Below are positions 8,157 through 14,333 of a DNA stretch of 14,333 nt, in pieces. The number at the start of each line of letters is the position of its first letter. The stretch's first letter is position 1. This DNA is from SMTZ1-83 sp048884925. Its GTDB lineage: Archaea; Asgardarchaeota; Thorarchaeia; Thorarchaeales; Thorarchaeaceae. The notes beneath the pieces were generated by a model. That model ran no database searches, had not been told where the DNA came from, and saw only the letters and a list, made by a program, of their open reading frames with translations. A program made the translations under genes and the position numbers. Where the stretch lies: NCBI GenBank assembly GCA_048884925.1, contig JBHLQK010000059.1, positions 1 through 14,333 on the forward strand, given 5' to 3'.

Positions 8157-8200
8157 GACTTAAAGCCCAGCGCTCAATGATGAGACTTATATACTATAGT
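8157..8200. promoter_or_regulatory. Divergent promoter region between ferritin and the membrane protein
   Basis: On the plus strand CTTATATACTATAG (8186-8199) is a good archaeal TATA box. It predicts a ferritin transcript start near 8215-8220 and a leader of about 25 bases. The element is nearly symmetrical, so its complement TATATAAG could also serve the minus-strand membrane protein gene. A second minus-strand candidate, GGCTTTAAG (8167-8159), lies closer to that gene. I see no clear iron-regulator palindrome. Confidence 0.6.
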
Positions 8201-8243
8201 TAATTATCCATACGCAATTCAACAAGTGTGTTGAGGGAGAACA

Positions 8244-8771
8244 TTGGAAATTAGTAAAGAACTAGAAGAGATGATGAATGACCAGCTCAACTTCGAGATT
8301 TACAGCGCCTACATCTATCTGGGCATGGCTGCATATTTCGAAGATCTAAATCTTGGTGGAATGGCACACTGGATGGAACTGCAATTCTTTGAAGAGTTCA
8401 ACCACGCAATGCGATTCTATCGTCATATCTTTGAGCGCGGTGGCAGGGTTGATTTGCGAGAGATCAAAAAGCCCCAGAAGGATTATGCCTCAATAATTGA
8501 TGCATGGGAAACCGCCTATGAGCACGAGAAGCTAGTTACCTCAAGAATCTACAAGATTGGAGAACTGGCAGAGAAGGAAGGAGATCGTGCCGCACTGACC
8601 ATGCTCAATTGGTTCTACACGGAACAGGTAGAGGAAGAAGAAAAGACCATGACAATCCGTGACAAGTTGAAGTTCATCGGAGACAATATTCCAGGCCTTT
8701 ACCATCTGGACCAAGAGCTAGGCGCCAGACCACCCGTTACACCTCCGCCAACAGAGTCATTTGCACCTTAG
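8244..8771 (+). CDS. ftn: Ferritin (bacterial/archaeal FtnA type), ferroxidase iron-storage protein
   Basis: The 175-residue product is a ferritin that oxidises Fe(II) and stores it as a mineral inside a 24-subunit shell in the cytoplasm. All ferroxidase-centre residues expected from E. coli FtnA are visible: Glu18 (in NFEIYS), Glu51 and His54 (in FFEEFNH), Glu95 (in YEHEKL), Gln128 and Glu131 (in TEQVEEEE). No haem-ligand Met of bacterioferritin appears in the expected place, so I call it non-haem ferritin. The C-terminal helix region is followed by a Pro-rich tail (PPVTPPPTESFAP, 163-175) that is longer than in FtnA and could line a pore or extend outward. The TTG start is supported by GAGGGAG four bases ahead. 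The gene has its own TATA box and a terminator, so it is probably monocistronic. An iron- or oxidative-stress response is plausible but not shown by the sequence. Confidence 0.95.
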   Translation: MEISKELEEMMNDQLNFEIYSAYIYLGMAAYFEDLNLGGMAHWMELQFFEEFNHAMRFYRHIFERGGRVDLREIKKPQKDYASIIDAWETAYEHEKLVTSRIYKIGELAEKEGDRAALTMLNWFYTEQVEEEEKTMTIRDKLKFIGDNIPGLYHLDQELGARPPVTPPPTESFAP

Positions 8772-8794
8772 AAAGCCACAAGACGCCATAGTAC

Positions 8795-8836
8795 CCGGTT
8801 CATGGCCTGTGCGATGAACCGGATTGATACTTTTTT
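8795..8836 (+). terminator. Stem-loop plus T6 terminator after ferritin
   Basis: CCGGTTCAT (8795-8803) and ATGAACCGG (8814-8822) form a perfect 9-bp stem with a 10-base loop. TTTTTT (8831-8836) follows eight bases later. The structure starts 23 bases after the ferritin stop and looks like an intrinsic terminator. Confidence 0.75.
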
Positions 8837-8840
8837 ACAC

Positions 8841-8860
8841 AAGTAGGATACTACTTATGT
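8841..8860 (+). promoter_or_regulatory. Possible promoter/operator of the M28-like peptidase gene
   Basis: AAGTAG (8841-8846) and CTACTT (8851-8856) form a perfect inverted repeat around GATA, overlapping a weak TATA-like CTACTTATG (8851-8859). A transcript start near 8880 would fit the ATG at 8896. The palindrome could be a repressor site, but a single copy is weak evidence. Confidence 0.35.
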
Positions 8861-8895
8861 CACCTTACCATCGCAAATTCTGGTGAATCCGCCGT

Positions 8896-10896
8896 ATGCT
8901 ACCAGAAGAGTTGGTCGAAACCGTCAATAGAATCGTTTCCGGAATGCGAGCAAAGGACTATGTGACATCAATCTCAAGTTTTCACAGAATTCAAGCCAGT
9001 CCTGGGATTCATGAGGCAATCGAATATCTCAAGACTGAGATAGAGAAGGTCTCAGATTCAAAGGTTGAGCTATTCCACTACCCCGCTGATGGAAAGCGAC
9101 AGATAGAAACTTTCGTGGCACCATTCGGATGGTTTCCTTCTTCTGGTACTCTTGAACTTATAGAGCCAGAAAGCAAGCTGTTGGCAGACTTTCATGCAGA
9201 GCCAATCTCACTCATAGCACACTCTGTCAGTGCAGATATAGAGTCTGAAGTTGTATATGTAGGAAAAGCACTGTCCTCTGAAAACTTGGAAGGGAAAGAC
9301 ATCAAGGGGAAGGTCGTACTTACAGAGAATCTAGCAAGGATTGCATTCAAGCCGCTGTGTGTTATGGGAGGCGCTGTGGGACTTCTCACCTATGTTCCTC
9401 CATCAGGCAAGGATGAAATAGCATCCCTTCGAAGATATGATGCATTCTGGCCCGGATCGGATGAGGGAAAGACCGGGGCTTTTGGATTCTCTCTTCGCCA
9501 GAATGATGGTCTTAAACTAAAGGAAATGCTTGAAAGCGGCAAGACAGTCAAAGTACGTGCGAAGGTGGATGCAGCACTCAAGGCTGGAAAGACTTCTATT
9601 CTTTCTGCGATAATTGAAGGGAAAGACGCAAGTAAGGAGTTTTGGCTAATTGCTCACGTGTGTCATCCTCATGAGGGAGCAAATGACAATGCATCAGGTA
9701 GCGGTGCGCTAATGGAGGCATTGAGGGCAATTTCAGGTATGATTCGGCGAGGAGAAATCCCTCAACCGGAATGCTCTCTTCGATTCCTGTGGGTTCCAGA
9801 ATGGTCTGGGACTATCGAGTTTGTTCAGAACGAGAAATCCATCCTAAACAGGTGCCTAGCGGTTCTCAATTTGGATATGGTTGGTGCAGATCCTGCCAAG
9901 TCAGGTTCGGTATTGCATCTATTCAGAACTCCATTTTCTCTGCCTACAGCATTCAACAATGTGGTGAAGTATTGGCTGGAGAAAGAGGGAAAGCGCAGCG
10001 TGGACAGATCACTCGGAGGCACCATGACCCCGTTGCCATTCGCATATTCAATCTATTCAGCTGGAAGTGACCACTTCATGTTTACAGACAAGACTGTCGG
10101 AATTCCGGCAGTAATGTTGAACCAGAGCCCTGACAGGTTTTACCACACATCCACGGATACGATTGACAAAATCGATCCAAATCAGATGGCATATGTCACT
10201 CGAATATCTGTGCTATCGGCACTTACCTATATGCTCCCGAAGCACGTATGCAAAGAGATTCTTCTGACTTGCGCAAGGGACGAGGCTATGGAGCTAATGC
10301 GAAGGGTCTTGCATGAAGGTGTAAGGAAATTAGCAAGATGTCTGGGAGACCCCGAGGAAGTCTATCCAAAGACACTAAGATGGCTAGGTCGTGCTCATGA
10401 CTTAGGCCAAGCAACTCTTGATGTTGCCGCTCTGGAGTGGCATCTAATATCAGAGCAGAAATCCTTCTTGGAAGCACTAAAGACAAGCCTCCAGATGACC
10501 TATACGACCGAAATGGTTGCTGCCAGGAAAGCCTACGAAGGCGCTTGTGCTGAAGTTGGTCTCGAAGCCCAAAAGGATGACCAACTGATAGTGGATACAG
10601 TGTCACTGGGTATTGCAGTGCGTCGAAAGGTAAGATATCCAATCAACATTAGCTATTTTGAAGAAAAGCTTGCTCACAAAACAGACAGATACATGGAGCT
10701 TCGCAAATCATTAGATAGAATGTTTGAGCGGATAGACGAGCTGGTCAACTTATCGGAAGAGTGGACTACTCTGGATGAAATATGGGATTCACTATGCTTC
10801 CAATTCGGAAACTTCGAGATAAAGACCCTTGTGGAGATTGTGGAAGATTTAACTTCCATAGGACTTATTGATTCCAAAGAAACTGAATCAGCTTAG
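8896..10896 (+). CDS. M28/DUF4910-like zinc metallopeptidase with PA-like insert and helical C-terminal domain
   Basis: The 666-residue cytoplasmic protein (no signal peptide) resembles DUF4910/M28 aminopeptidases. Likely metal-site residues are His254 and His257 in HVCHP, Asp264 in ANDNASG, Glu302 in VPEWSG, Asp327 in NLDMVG and His417 in FYHTSTDT; the last two strings are typical of M28. The usual Glu-Glu pair of M28 is reduced to Pro-Glu, as I recall for DUF4910 members. Residues about 100-215 look like a protease-associated (PA) insert. Residues about 445-666 are largely helical and charged and end in a segment (KTLVEIVEDL, about 642-651) that may be a winged-helix-like fold. Family members act on peptides or modified sugars, so the substrate here is open. 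The ATG has GGTGA nine bases upstream. CoaD follows after 41 bases on the same strand and may be co-transcribed. Confidence 0.8.
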   Translation: MLPEELVETVNRIVSGMRAKDYVTSISSFHRIQASPGIHEAIEYLKTEIEKVSDSKVELFHYPADGKRQIETFVAPFGWFPSSGTLELIEPESKLLADFHAEPISLIAHSVSADIESEVVYVGKALSSENLEGKDIKGKVVLTENLARIAFKPLCVMGGAVGLLTYVPPSGKDEIASLRRYDAFWPGSDEGKTGAFGFSLRQNDGLKLKEMLESGKTVKVRAKVDAALKAGKTSILSAIIEGKDASKEFWLIAHVCHPHEGANDNASGSGALMEALRAISGMIRRGEIPQPECSLRFLWVPEWSGTIEFVQNEKSILNRCLAVLNLDMVGADPAKSGSVLHLFRTPFSLPTAFNNVVKYWLEKEGKRSVDRSLGGTMTPLPFAYSIYSAGSDHFMFTDKTVGIPAVMLNQSPDRFYHTSTDTIDKIDPNQMAYVTRISVLSALTYMLPKHVCKEILLTCARDEAMELMRRVLHEGVRKLARCLGDPEEVYPKTLRWLGRAHDLGQATLDVAALEWHLISEQKSFLEALKTSLQMTYTTEMVAARKAYEGACAEVGLEAQKDDQLIVDTVSLGIAVRRKVRYPINISYFEEKLAHKTDRYMELRKSLDRMFERIDELVNLSEEWTTLDEIWDSLCFQFGNFEIKTLVEIVEDLTSIGLIDSKETESA

Positions 10897-10937
10897 GCTA
10901 ACACCAACGCGTCAGCCACAACAAAGAAGTACTCTAC

Positions 10938-11468
10938 ATGTTAGAGTCATTGCCAGTATGCTATAGGAGAGTGTTGAAACTCCTGAACTCTGTTGGTCTC
11001 TATGAGAAAGTGGTCTTTGCAGGAACCTTCGATCATCTACATGAGGGGCATAAACATCTTCTTCGTGCAGCCAGTAGACTGGGAAAGAAAGTAGCCATCG
11101 GTCTAACTTCAGATAGAATGCTGGATAGAAAGTCTAAGAGGCACTTAGTTCAGACCTATGAAGAAAGACATGGAGAGTTGGAAACCTTCCTGAAAGCTGA
11201 GAGTTTCATAGGGAAATGCTCAATCTTTCCTATTGAAACTGTGGAAGGTGGAGCAGATGAAATGGAAGATCTGGACGCCCTGATTGTTTCTGACGAAATC
11301 AAAGTCGTACGCAATGCGTTTCAGATAAACGATAAACGAGTTAGAAATGGTCTGAATAGATTCCACATTATTGTCATCCCTAGAGTCAGAACTCCAGATG
11401 GTAGACCATTGTCTTCATCCAGAATCAGGGATGGCGAGCAATTTGATGAAGACACATTGGTATACTAA
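10938..11468 (+). CDS. coaD: Phosphopantetheine adenylyltransferase, archaeal type
   Basis: This enzyme transfers AMP from ATP to 4'-phosphopantetheine, giving dephospho-CoA and pyrophosphate, the penultimate step of coenzyme A synthesis in the cytoplasm. The nucleotidyltransferase signature is clear: GTFDHLHEGH at residues 29-38, with Thr30 and the His35-x-Gly-His38 pair for ATP binding, and SSSRIR at 159-164 near the C-terminus. The overall pattern is the archaeal/eukaryotic PPAT group rather than the bacterial CoaD group. At 176 residues it has about 23 residues before the core strand, a little long for the family. No good ribosome site precedes the ATG, whereas an internal AGGAGA lies just before in-frame GTG (10971) and TTG (10974), so the true protein may be 164-165 residues. 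Its stop overlaps the stop of the convergent ASKHA gene by 4 nt. Confidence 0.9.
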   Translation: MLESLPVCYRRVLKLLNSVGLYEKVVFAGTFDHLHEGHKHLLRAASRLGKKVAIGLTSDRMLDRKSKRHLVQTYEERHGELETFLKAESFIGKCSIFPIETVEGGADEMEDLDALIVSDEIKVVRNAFQINDKRVRNGLNRFHIIVIPRVRTPDGRPLSSSRIRDGEQFDEDTLVY

Positions 11469-12739
11469 TCTGTCATTGGGATGAAATGCTGTGACTTAAG
11501 ATAGAACTCCTGAAAGTGAGGATTGTCTGTCAACTCAATGTAGCTTACTCTCTCCGGAACATTCTCAATATCTAGCCGTAATGCTGGGTCGCTAATAATC
11601 ATGTCAGCCCCCTGAATTGCACCTCCCTGCACCTGAACAGCCCTGGCATTTTCAAAGACCGGAAATAGACCTATGCGGTTTGCATCATCGAGATTCAGAG
11701 CTGTGCCGAATGCCCCAGTGAGGAAGAATCGATCAACCTCGGATGATGAACACTGTGCCTTTCTAAGCAGGAGACGGATGGCTCCAGAAATGGCAGCTTT
11801 AGACTGTTGTAGCATTCTTATATCAGCTTGAGACAAGAATATGGGCCGCTTTGTTTCAGAGCTGAATGCGTCTGCAAGAATAAGACGCGTCCCGCCTGAG
11901 TCCACTGTCAACCACTCAGAGGAAACATCCCTGCGAACAGAACCCTTTGTATTCATCAAACCTGCATCCAGAAGACTCGCTATCGCTGAAATTGCTCCTG
12001 ACCCACAGATTCCTTTTGGCTTTCCACCGCCTATCACATTAATATTTGGAGAATAATTCTCCCCCAAGTTGAGGGAGGAGATGGCACCTGGTTCCGCCTG
12101 CATACCACATTCGAGAGACATCCCTTCAAAGGCAGGACCAGAGGCAGCTGACGCCATCCACAGCCCACGCCGGCTATGGACTGCAATTTCCGTATTTGTG
12201 CCCACATCGATTGCGACCATATTCTCTTCAGATTCAAGGGCACCAGAAACTATCAGCAGCATGATTGCATCTGGTCCTATAAAGGACTCCACAATCGGAG
12301 GCGAGTAGCAAATGGTATCCTCACTCAGAGGCAGTCCGACATATCGGGCAGCTTTTGAAACGACTTCCTTGTCTGTTGCAGTGAATGGTGGGCTAAGAAG
12401 GGACTCGGTGGATAATCCATAGAAAAGATGATGCATCACTGTATTGCCAACTATGACTACAATCCCGATAGAGCTGGCTTTGACATCTGCACGCGATGCC
12501 ATTGCTAGGACTCCATCAGATACTGCGGTCCTCACAACATCAGTGATAATTCCAGCATTCTTCTCTCCTTTTCTATAGAAGTCAATCCTTGAAATCACAT
12601 CCAATCCAAATTCCATCTGAGGATTTGGCACAACTTCGGTTTCCACTATGGCTTTGGTCCCTACGTCTACTAGATGCATTGTAATCTGAGAGGTCCCAAG
12701 ATCTACTGAAACTCCGAACTTGGATTTCTCTACCAACAT
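11465..12739 (-). CDS. Stand-alone ASKHA-domain protein, corrinoid-activator type (COG3894/DUF4445-like)
   Basis: The 424-residue protein carries the ATP-binding ASKHA fold found at the C-terminus of reductive activators of corrinoid proteins (RACE, RamA). Visible motifs are VDLGTS (12-17, phosphate 1), NPQMEFGLDVISRI (39-52), GNTVMHHL (98-105), IDVGTNTE (177-184, phosphate 2), ASGPAFEG (199-206), GICGSG (243-248), TGAFG (341-345) and IGLFP (356-360). Classical members of about 600 residues begin with a [2Fe-2S] ferredoxin domain and a linker; here neither is present, nor is one encoded nearby. It could activate a methyltransferase or corrinoid protein with a separate electron donor, or serve another ATP-dependent role. 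I chose the ATG at 12739 because GGTG lies six bases upstream; the frame stays open to a TTG at 12796 inside uspA. It follows uspA by 46 bases and probably shares its transcript. Confidence 0.85.
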   Translation of the reverse strand: MLVEKSKFGVSVDLGTSQITMHLVDVGTKAIVETEVVPNPQMEFGLDVISRIDFYRKGEKNAGIITDVVRTAVSDGVLAMASRADVKASSIGIVVIVGNTVMHHLFYGLSTESLLSPPFTATDKEVVSKAARYVGLPLSEDTICYSPPIVESFIGPDAIMLLIVSGALESEENMVAIDVGTNTEIAVHSRRGLWMASAASGPAFEGMSLECGMQAEPGAISSLNLGENYSPNINVIGGGKPKGICGSGAISAIASLLDAGLMNTKGSVRRDVSSEWLTVDSGGTRLILADAFSSETKRPIFLSQADIRMLQQSKAAISGAIRLLLRKAQCSSSEVDRFFLTGAFGTALNLDDANRIGLFPVFENARAVQVQGGAIQGADMIISDPALRLDIENVPERVSYIELTDNPHFQEFYLKSQHFIPMTD

Positions 12740-12785
12740 GAACGACACCAATGTGATATTCAAGAAGCTAGCAGCATATCGAATA

Positions 12786-13235
12786 CTATCGAACAATCAT
12801 GACAGGGCATGGTGCATGATTGACTACCTTGTCACTAATCGACCCTACAAACAGGCGCTTAATGCCACTTACTCCTCTGGAGCCCATGATGATTAATTCG
12901 ACCTCGCGCTCGCATGCGATGTCAACTATCTTGTTAGCTGGATCTCCATGGGAAATGAGCTCTGTGACCTCACAGTCCAAACCAGATGCAAGCCGCCCTG
13001 CATTAGCTAGAATCTCTTCTCCGACCTTTTGCAGTGCGAGAAATGGCTGATCCGACACAGTATCATGATAGGGAGTTGCGGATACAAGCATTGGTACAAC
13101 ATGCAGAAGAATCACTTCAGCACCGAGTGATGGTCCAATCGCACAGGCATATCTCACGGCTTTGTTAGAGTACTCCGATCCATCCACAGCAACTAGCACC
13201 GTTTTGATTTGAACTTGCTCCGCGGATTCGCTCAT
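12786..13235 (-). CDS. uspA: Universal stress protein A family, ATP-binding type
   Basis: The 149-residue single-domain UspA protein has the usual opening strand (VLVAVDGSEYS, about 13-23) and the nucleotide motif G-x2-G-x9-G-S seen in GSRGVSGIKRLFVGS (118-132), followed by the typical ending APCPVMIVR. This places it among the ATP-binding, MJ0577-like members rather than the non-binding UspA subgroup. It probably forms a cytoplasmic dimer acting as an ATP-dependent switch; the partner is unknown. The ATG at 13235 is preferred because GAGAGG lies six bases ahead; a GTG two codons earlier (13241) abuts that site. It lies 69 bases after the GlyRS stop and 46 bases before the ASKHA gene on the same strand, consistent with an operon, and I see no TATA box between GlyRS and uspA. 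Confidence 0.93.
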   Translation of the reverse strand: MSESAEQVQIKTVLVAVDGSEYSNKAVRYACAIGPSLGAEVILLHVVPMLVSATPYHDTVSDQPFLALQKVGEEILANAGRLASGLDCEVTELISHGDPANKIVDIACEREVELIIMGSRGVSGIKRLFVGSISDKVVNHAPCPVMIVR

Positions 13236-13304
13236 CGACACCCTCTCTTTCCTCTATGTTGCGCGGGGGCCTTATCTCTCTTTCCCCAAAACCAGATAAT
13301 CGAC
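13236..13304 (-). other. GlyRS-uspA spacer, purine-rich, no promoter or terminator seen
   Basis: The minus-strand spacer is purine-rich (GGGGAAAGAGAG and GAGGAAAGAGAGG) with a GC-rich patch GGCCCCCGCGC between. I see neither a TATA box, a T-run nor a stable hairpin, which favours read-through from GlyRS into uspA. The last GAGAGG serves as the uspA ribosome binding site. Confidence 0.5.
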
Positions 13305-14333
13305 CTACTTGAGAGCGGAAAATTGTTGTTCTCCTCTTACTAGTTCTTTGAGAACTCTCGCGAGTTCGTTAGAGCCAACTCGAATCTGCTCCATGCTATC
13401 GCGATCTCTCACTGTAACCGTCTGGTCCTCTAGAGAGTCATAATCAATGGTAACACAGAAGGGTGTACCAATCTCATCCTGCCTCCTGTATCGTCTCCCA
13501 ATCGAGCCACTCTGGTCAAAGTATGTGATTAACCCGCTTTCCATGACTTCATAGTATATATCCCGAGCTGGACTTACTAGCTCATCTTTACCCATGAGTG
13601 GGAACACTGCTACCTGAATTGGGGCAATCTCTGGTGGAAACTTGAGCCAGGTGCGCTCTTCATCCTCGACGTATGAGTTGTCGATTATACAAAAGAGCGG
13701 CCGCTCGACACCGAATGCAATTTCTAGGACTTCAGGCACAACAGGCTGTTTATCAACTTTGACACTGAGCTTCTCCTTGGAGAAATCCTGATGTCTGCTC
13801 AAGTCATAGTTACCTCTGTCATGCACACCACAACACTCGACCCAGCCATAACTTTGAGTGCGGACCTCTACGTCCCATGCATCTGCTGCATAATGAGCTC
13901 TCTCTGTAGGAAGATGTTGTCGTAATCGAATGTTGTCATCGCTAAAGCCCATCTCCCTGAAGATTCGATACGCAAGATAGACACACCATGCATAGGCTGG
14001 TTTCTGGAAATAGCCCTTCTCAAGAGCTGCTGACATCTTTGTGATGGACACCTTTTCACTACCTTTCTCCTGAGTCTGATAGGGCAGAAGAGGAAGTTTG
14101 ATGCCTTTGACATCCTCAAAAGGAGGCCAATCCATCTCATCTTTTTCAAGTAGAAATATCTGACCCTCAACTTGGGTGAATTCGCGGAGCCTCAGCATAC
14201 CCTGCCTAGGCGAAATCTCATTGCGGTATGCCTTACCAATCTGAAAGACTGAGGCTGGGAGCTTGTCTCGAAAGAACGTGAGGAATCGCTTGAATAGAAG
14301 GTATGTAGATGTCGCAGTTTCTGGCCTCATGTA
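13305..14333 (-). CDS. glyS: Glycyl-tRNA synthetase, archaeal/eukaryotic type, C-terminal part (N-terminus beyond right edge)
   Basis: This class II synthetase attaches glycine to tRNA-Gly. The visible 342 residues begin inside the protein: Tyr then MRPETATSTY, where most family members read RPETAQGIF, so the Met at 14330 is not the start. Next come motif 2 (QIGKAYRNEISPRQG, about 31-45), the family segment RGNYDLSRHQ, motif 3 region AFGVERPLF, and the anticodon-binding domain opening at APIQVAVFPL. The C-terminus, ending SALK, is complete. The change of Gln-Gly-Ile to Thr-Ser-Thr in the RPETA segment, near the active site, is shared by some archaeal GlyRS as far as I recall, so I treat it as a lineage variant and not a defect. 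The gene leads a probable operon with uspA and the ASKHA gene. The usual archaeal gene name is glyS; bacterial GlyRS of the alpha2-beta2 type is a different protein. Confidence 0.93.
   Translation of the reverse strand, partial: YMRPETATSTYLLFKRFLTFFRDKLPASVFQIGKAYRNEISPRQGMLRLREFTQVEGQIFLLEKDEMDWPPFEDVKGIKLPLLPYQTQEKGSEKVSITKMSAALEKGYFQKPAYAWCVYLAYRIFREMGFSDDNIRLRQHLPTERAHYAADAWDVEVRTQSYGWVECCGVHDRGNYDLSRHQDFSKEKLSVKVDKQPVVPEVLEIAFGVERPLFCIIDNSYVEDEERTWLKFPPEIAPIQVAVFPLMGKDELVSPARDIYYEVMESGLITYFDQSGSIGRRYRRQDEIGTPFCVTIDYDSLEDQTVTVRDRDSMEQIRVGSNELARVLKELVRGEQQFSALK

Noticed and set aside
10286..10642. A 118-codon minus-strand frame inside the peptidase gene
   Set aside because: It is antisense to a gene with catalytic motifs and has no promoter or ribosome site.
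12740..12796. TTG at 12796 as start of the ASKHA protein
   Set aside because: It overlaps the uspA stop and adds 19 residues before the conserved first strand; the ATG at 12739 has a GGTG site.
1..14333. CRISPR array, tRNA, rRNA, transposase or prophage
   Set aside because: I looked on both strands and saw no regular direct repeats with spacers, no cloverleaf with TTCGA arm, and no recombinase motifs.

Overview
The window reads as a fragment of an archaeal chromosome. The archaeal-type phosphopantetheine adenylyltransferase and the archaeal/eukaryotic-type glycyl-tRNA synthetase both point that way. So do box-A-like TATA elements about 25 nt ahead of expected transcript starts, and translation signals that mix GGAG/GGTG Shine-Dalgarno sites with TTG and ATG starts. 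Base composition is moderate. The large membrane protein and the very aromatic giant secreted protein suggest an uncultured lineage; Asgard archaea (for example Thorarchaeia) are my best guess, but nothing here proves it. There is no tRNA, rRNA, CRISPR array, insertion sequence or phage module that I can see.

Left third (1-5137, minus strand): one uninterrupted reading frame runs from a TTG at 4993 to the left edge, at least 1,664 codons without a stop. It encodes an exported protein with about 5% tryptophan, little lysine, about 30 N-glycosylation sequons, three modules that each carry one pair of cysteines, short aromatic repeats and two calcium-loop-like Asp motifs. Its upstream region holds a TATA box and a structured leader whose GC-only 7-bp stem ends just ahead of the ribosome binding site. 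This is the most unusual object in the window.

Middle (5269-8200): a 929-residue polytopic membrane protein on the minus strand, with a C-terminal segment resembling the SpoIIM/DUF95 family, ends in a hairpin. A short divergent intergenic region with a shared TATA element separates it from a plus-strand ferritin with a complete ferroxidase centre. A stem-loop plus T6 terminator follows the ferritin.

Right third (8840-14333): on the plus strand, an M28/DUF4910-like metallopeptidase with an extra helical C-terminal region is followed by CoaD, which makes dephospho-CoA. On the minus strand a probable operon runs glycyl-tRNA synthetase (cut by the right edge), UspA, then a stand-alone ASKHA-domain protein of the corrinoid-activator type. 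It converges on CoaD with stop codons overlapping by 4 nt. The metabolic hints (CoA synthesis, possible corrinoid activation, iron storage) fit an anaerobic archaeon, but the genes do not form an obvious single pathway.
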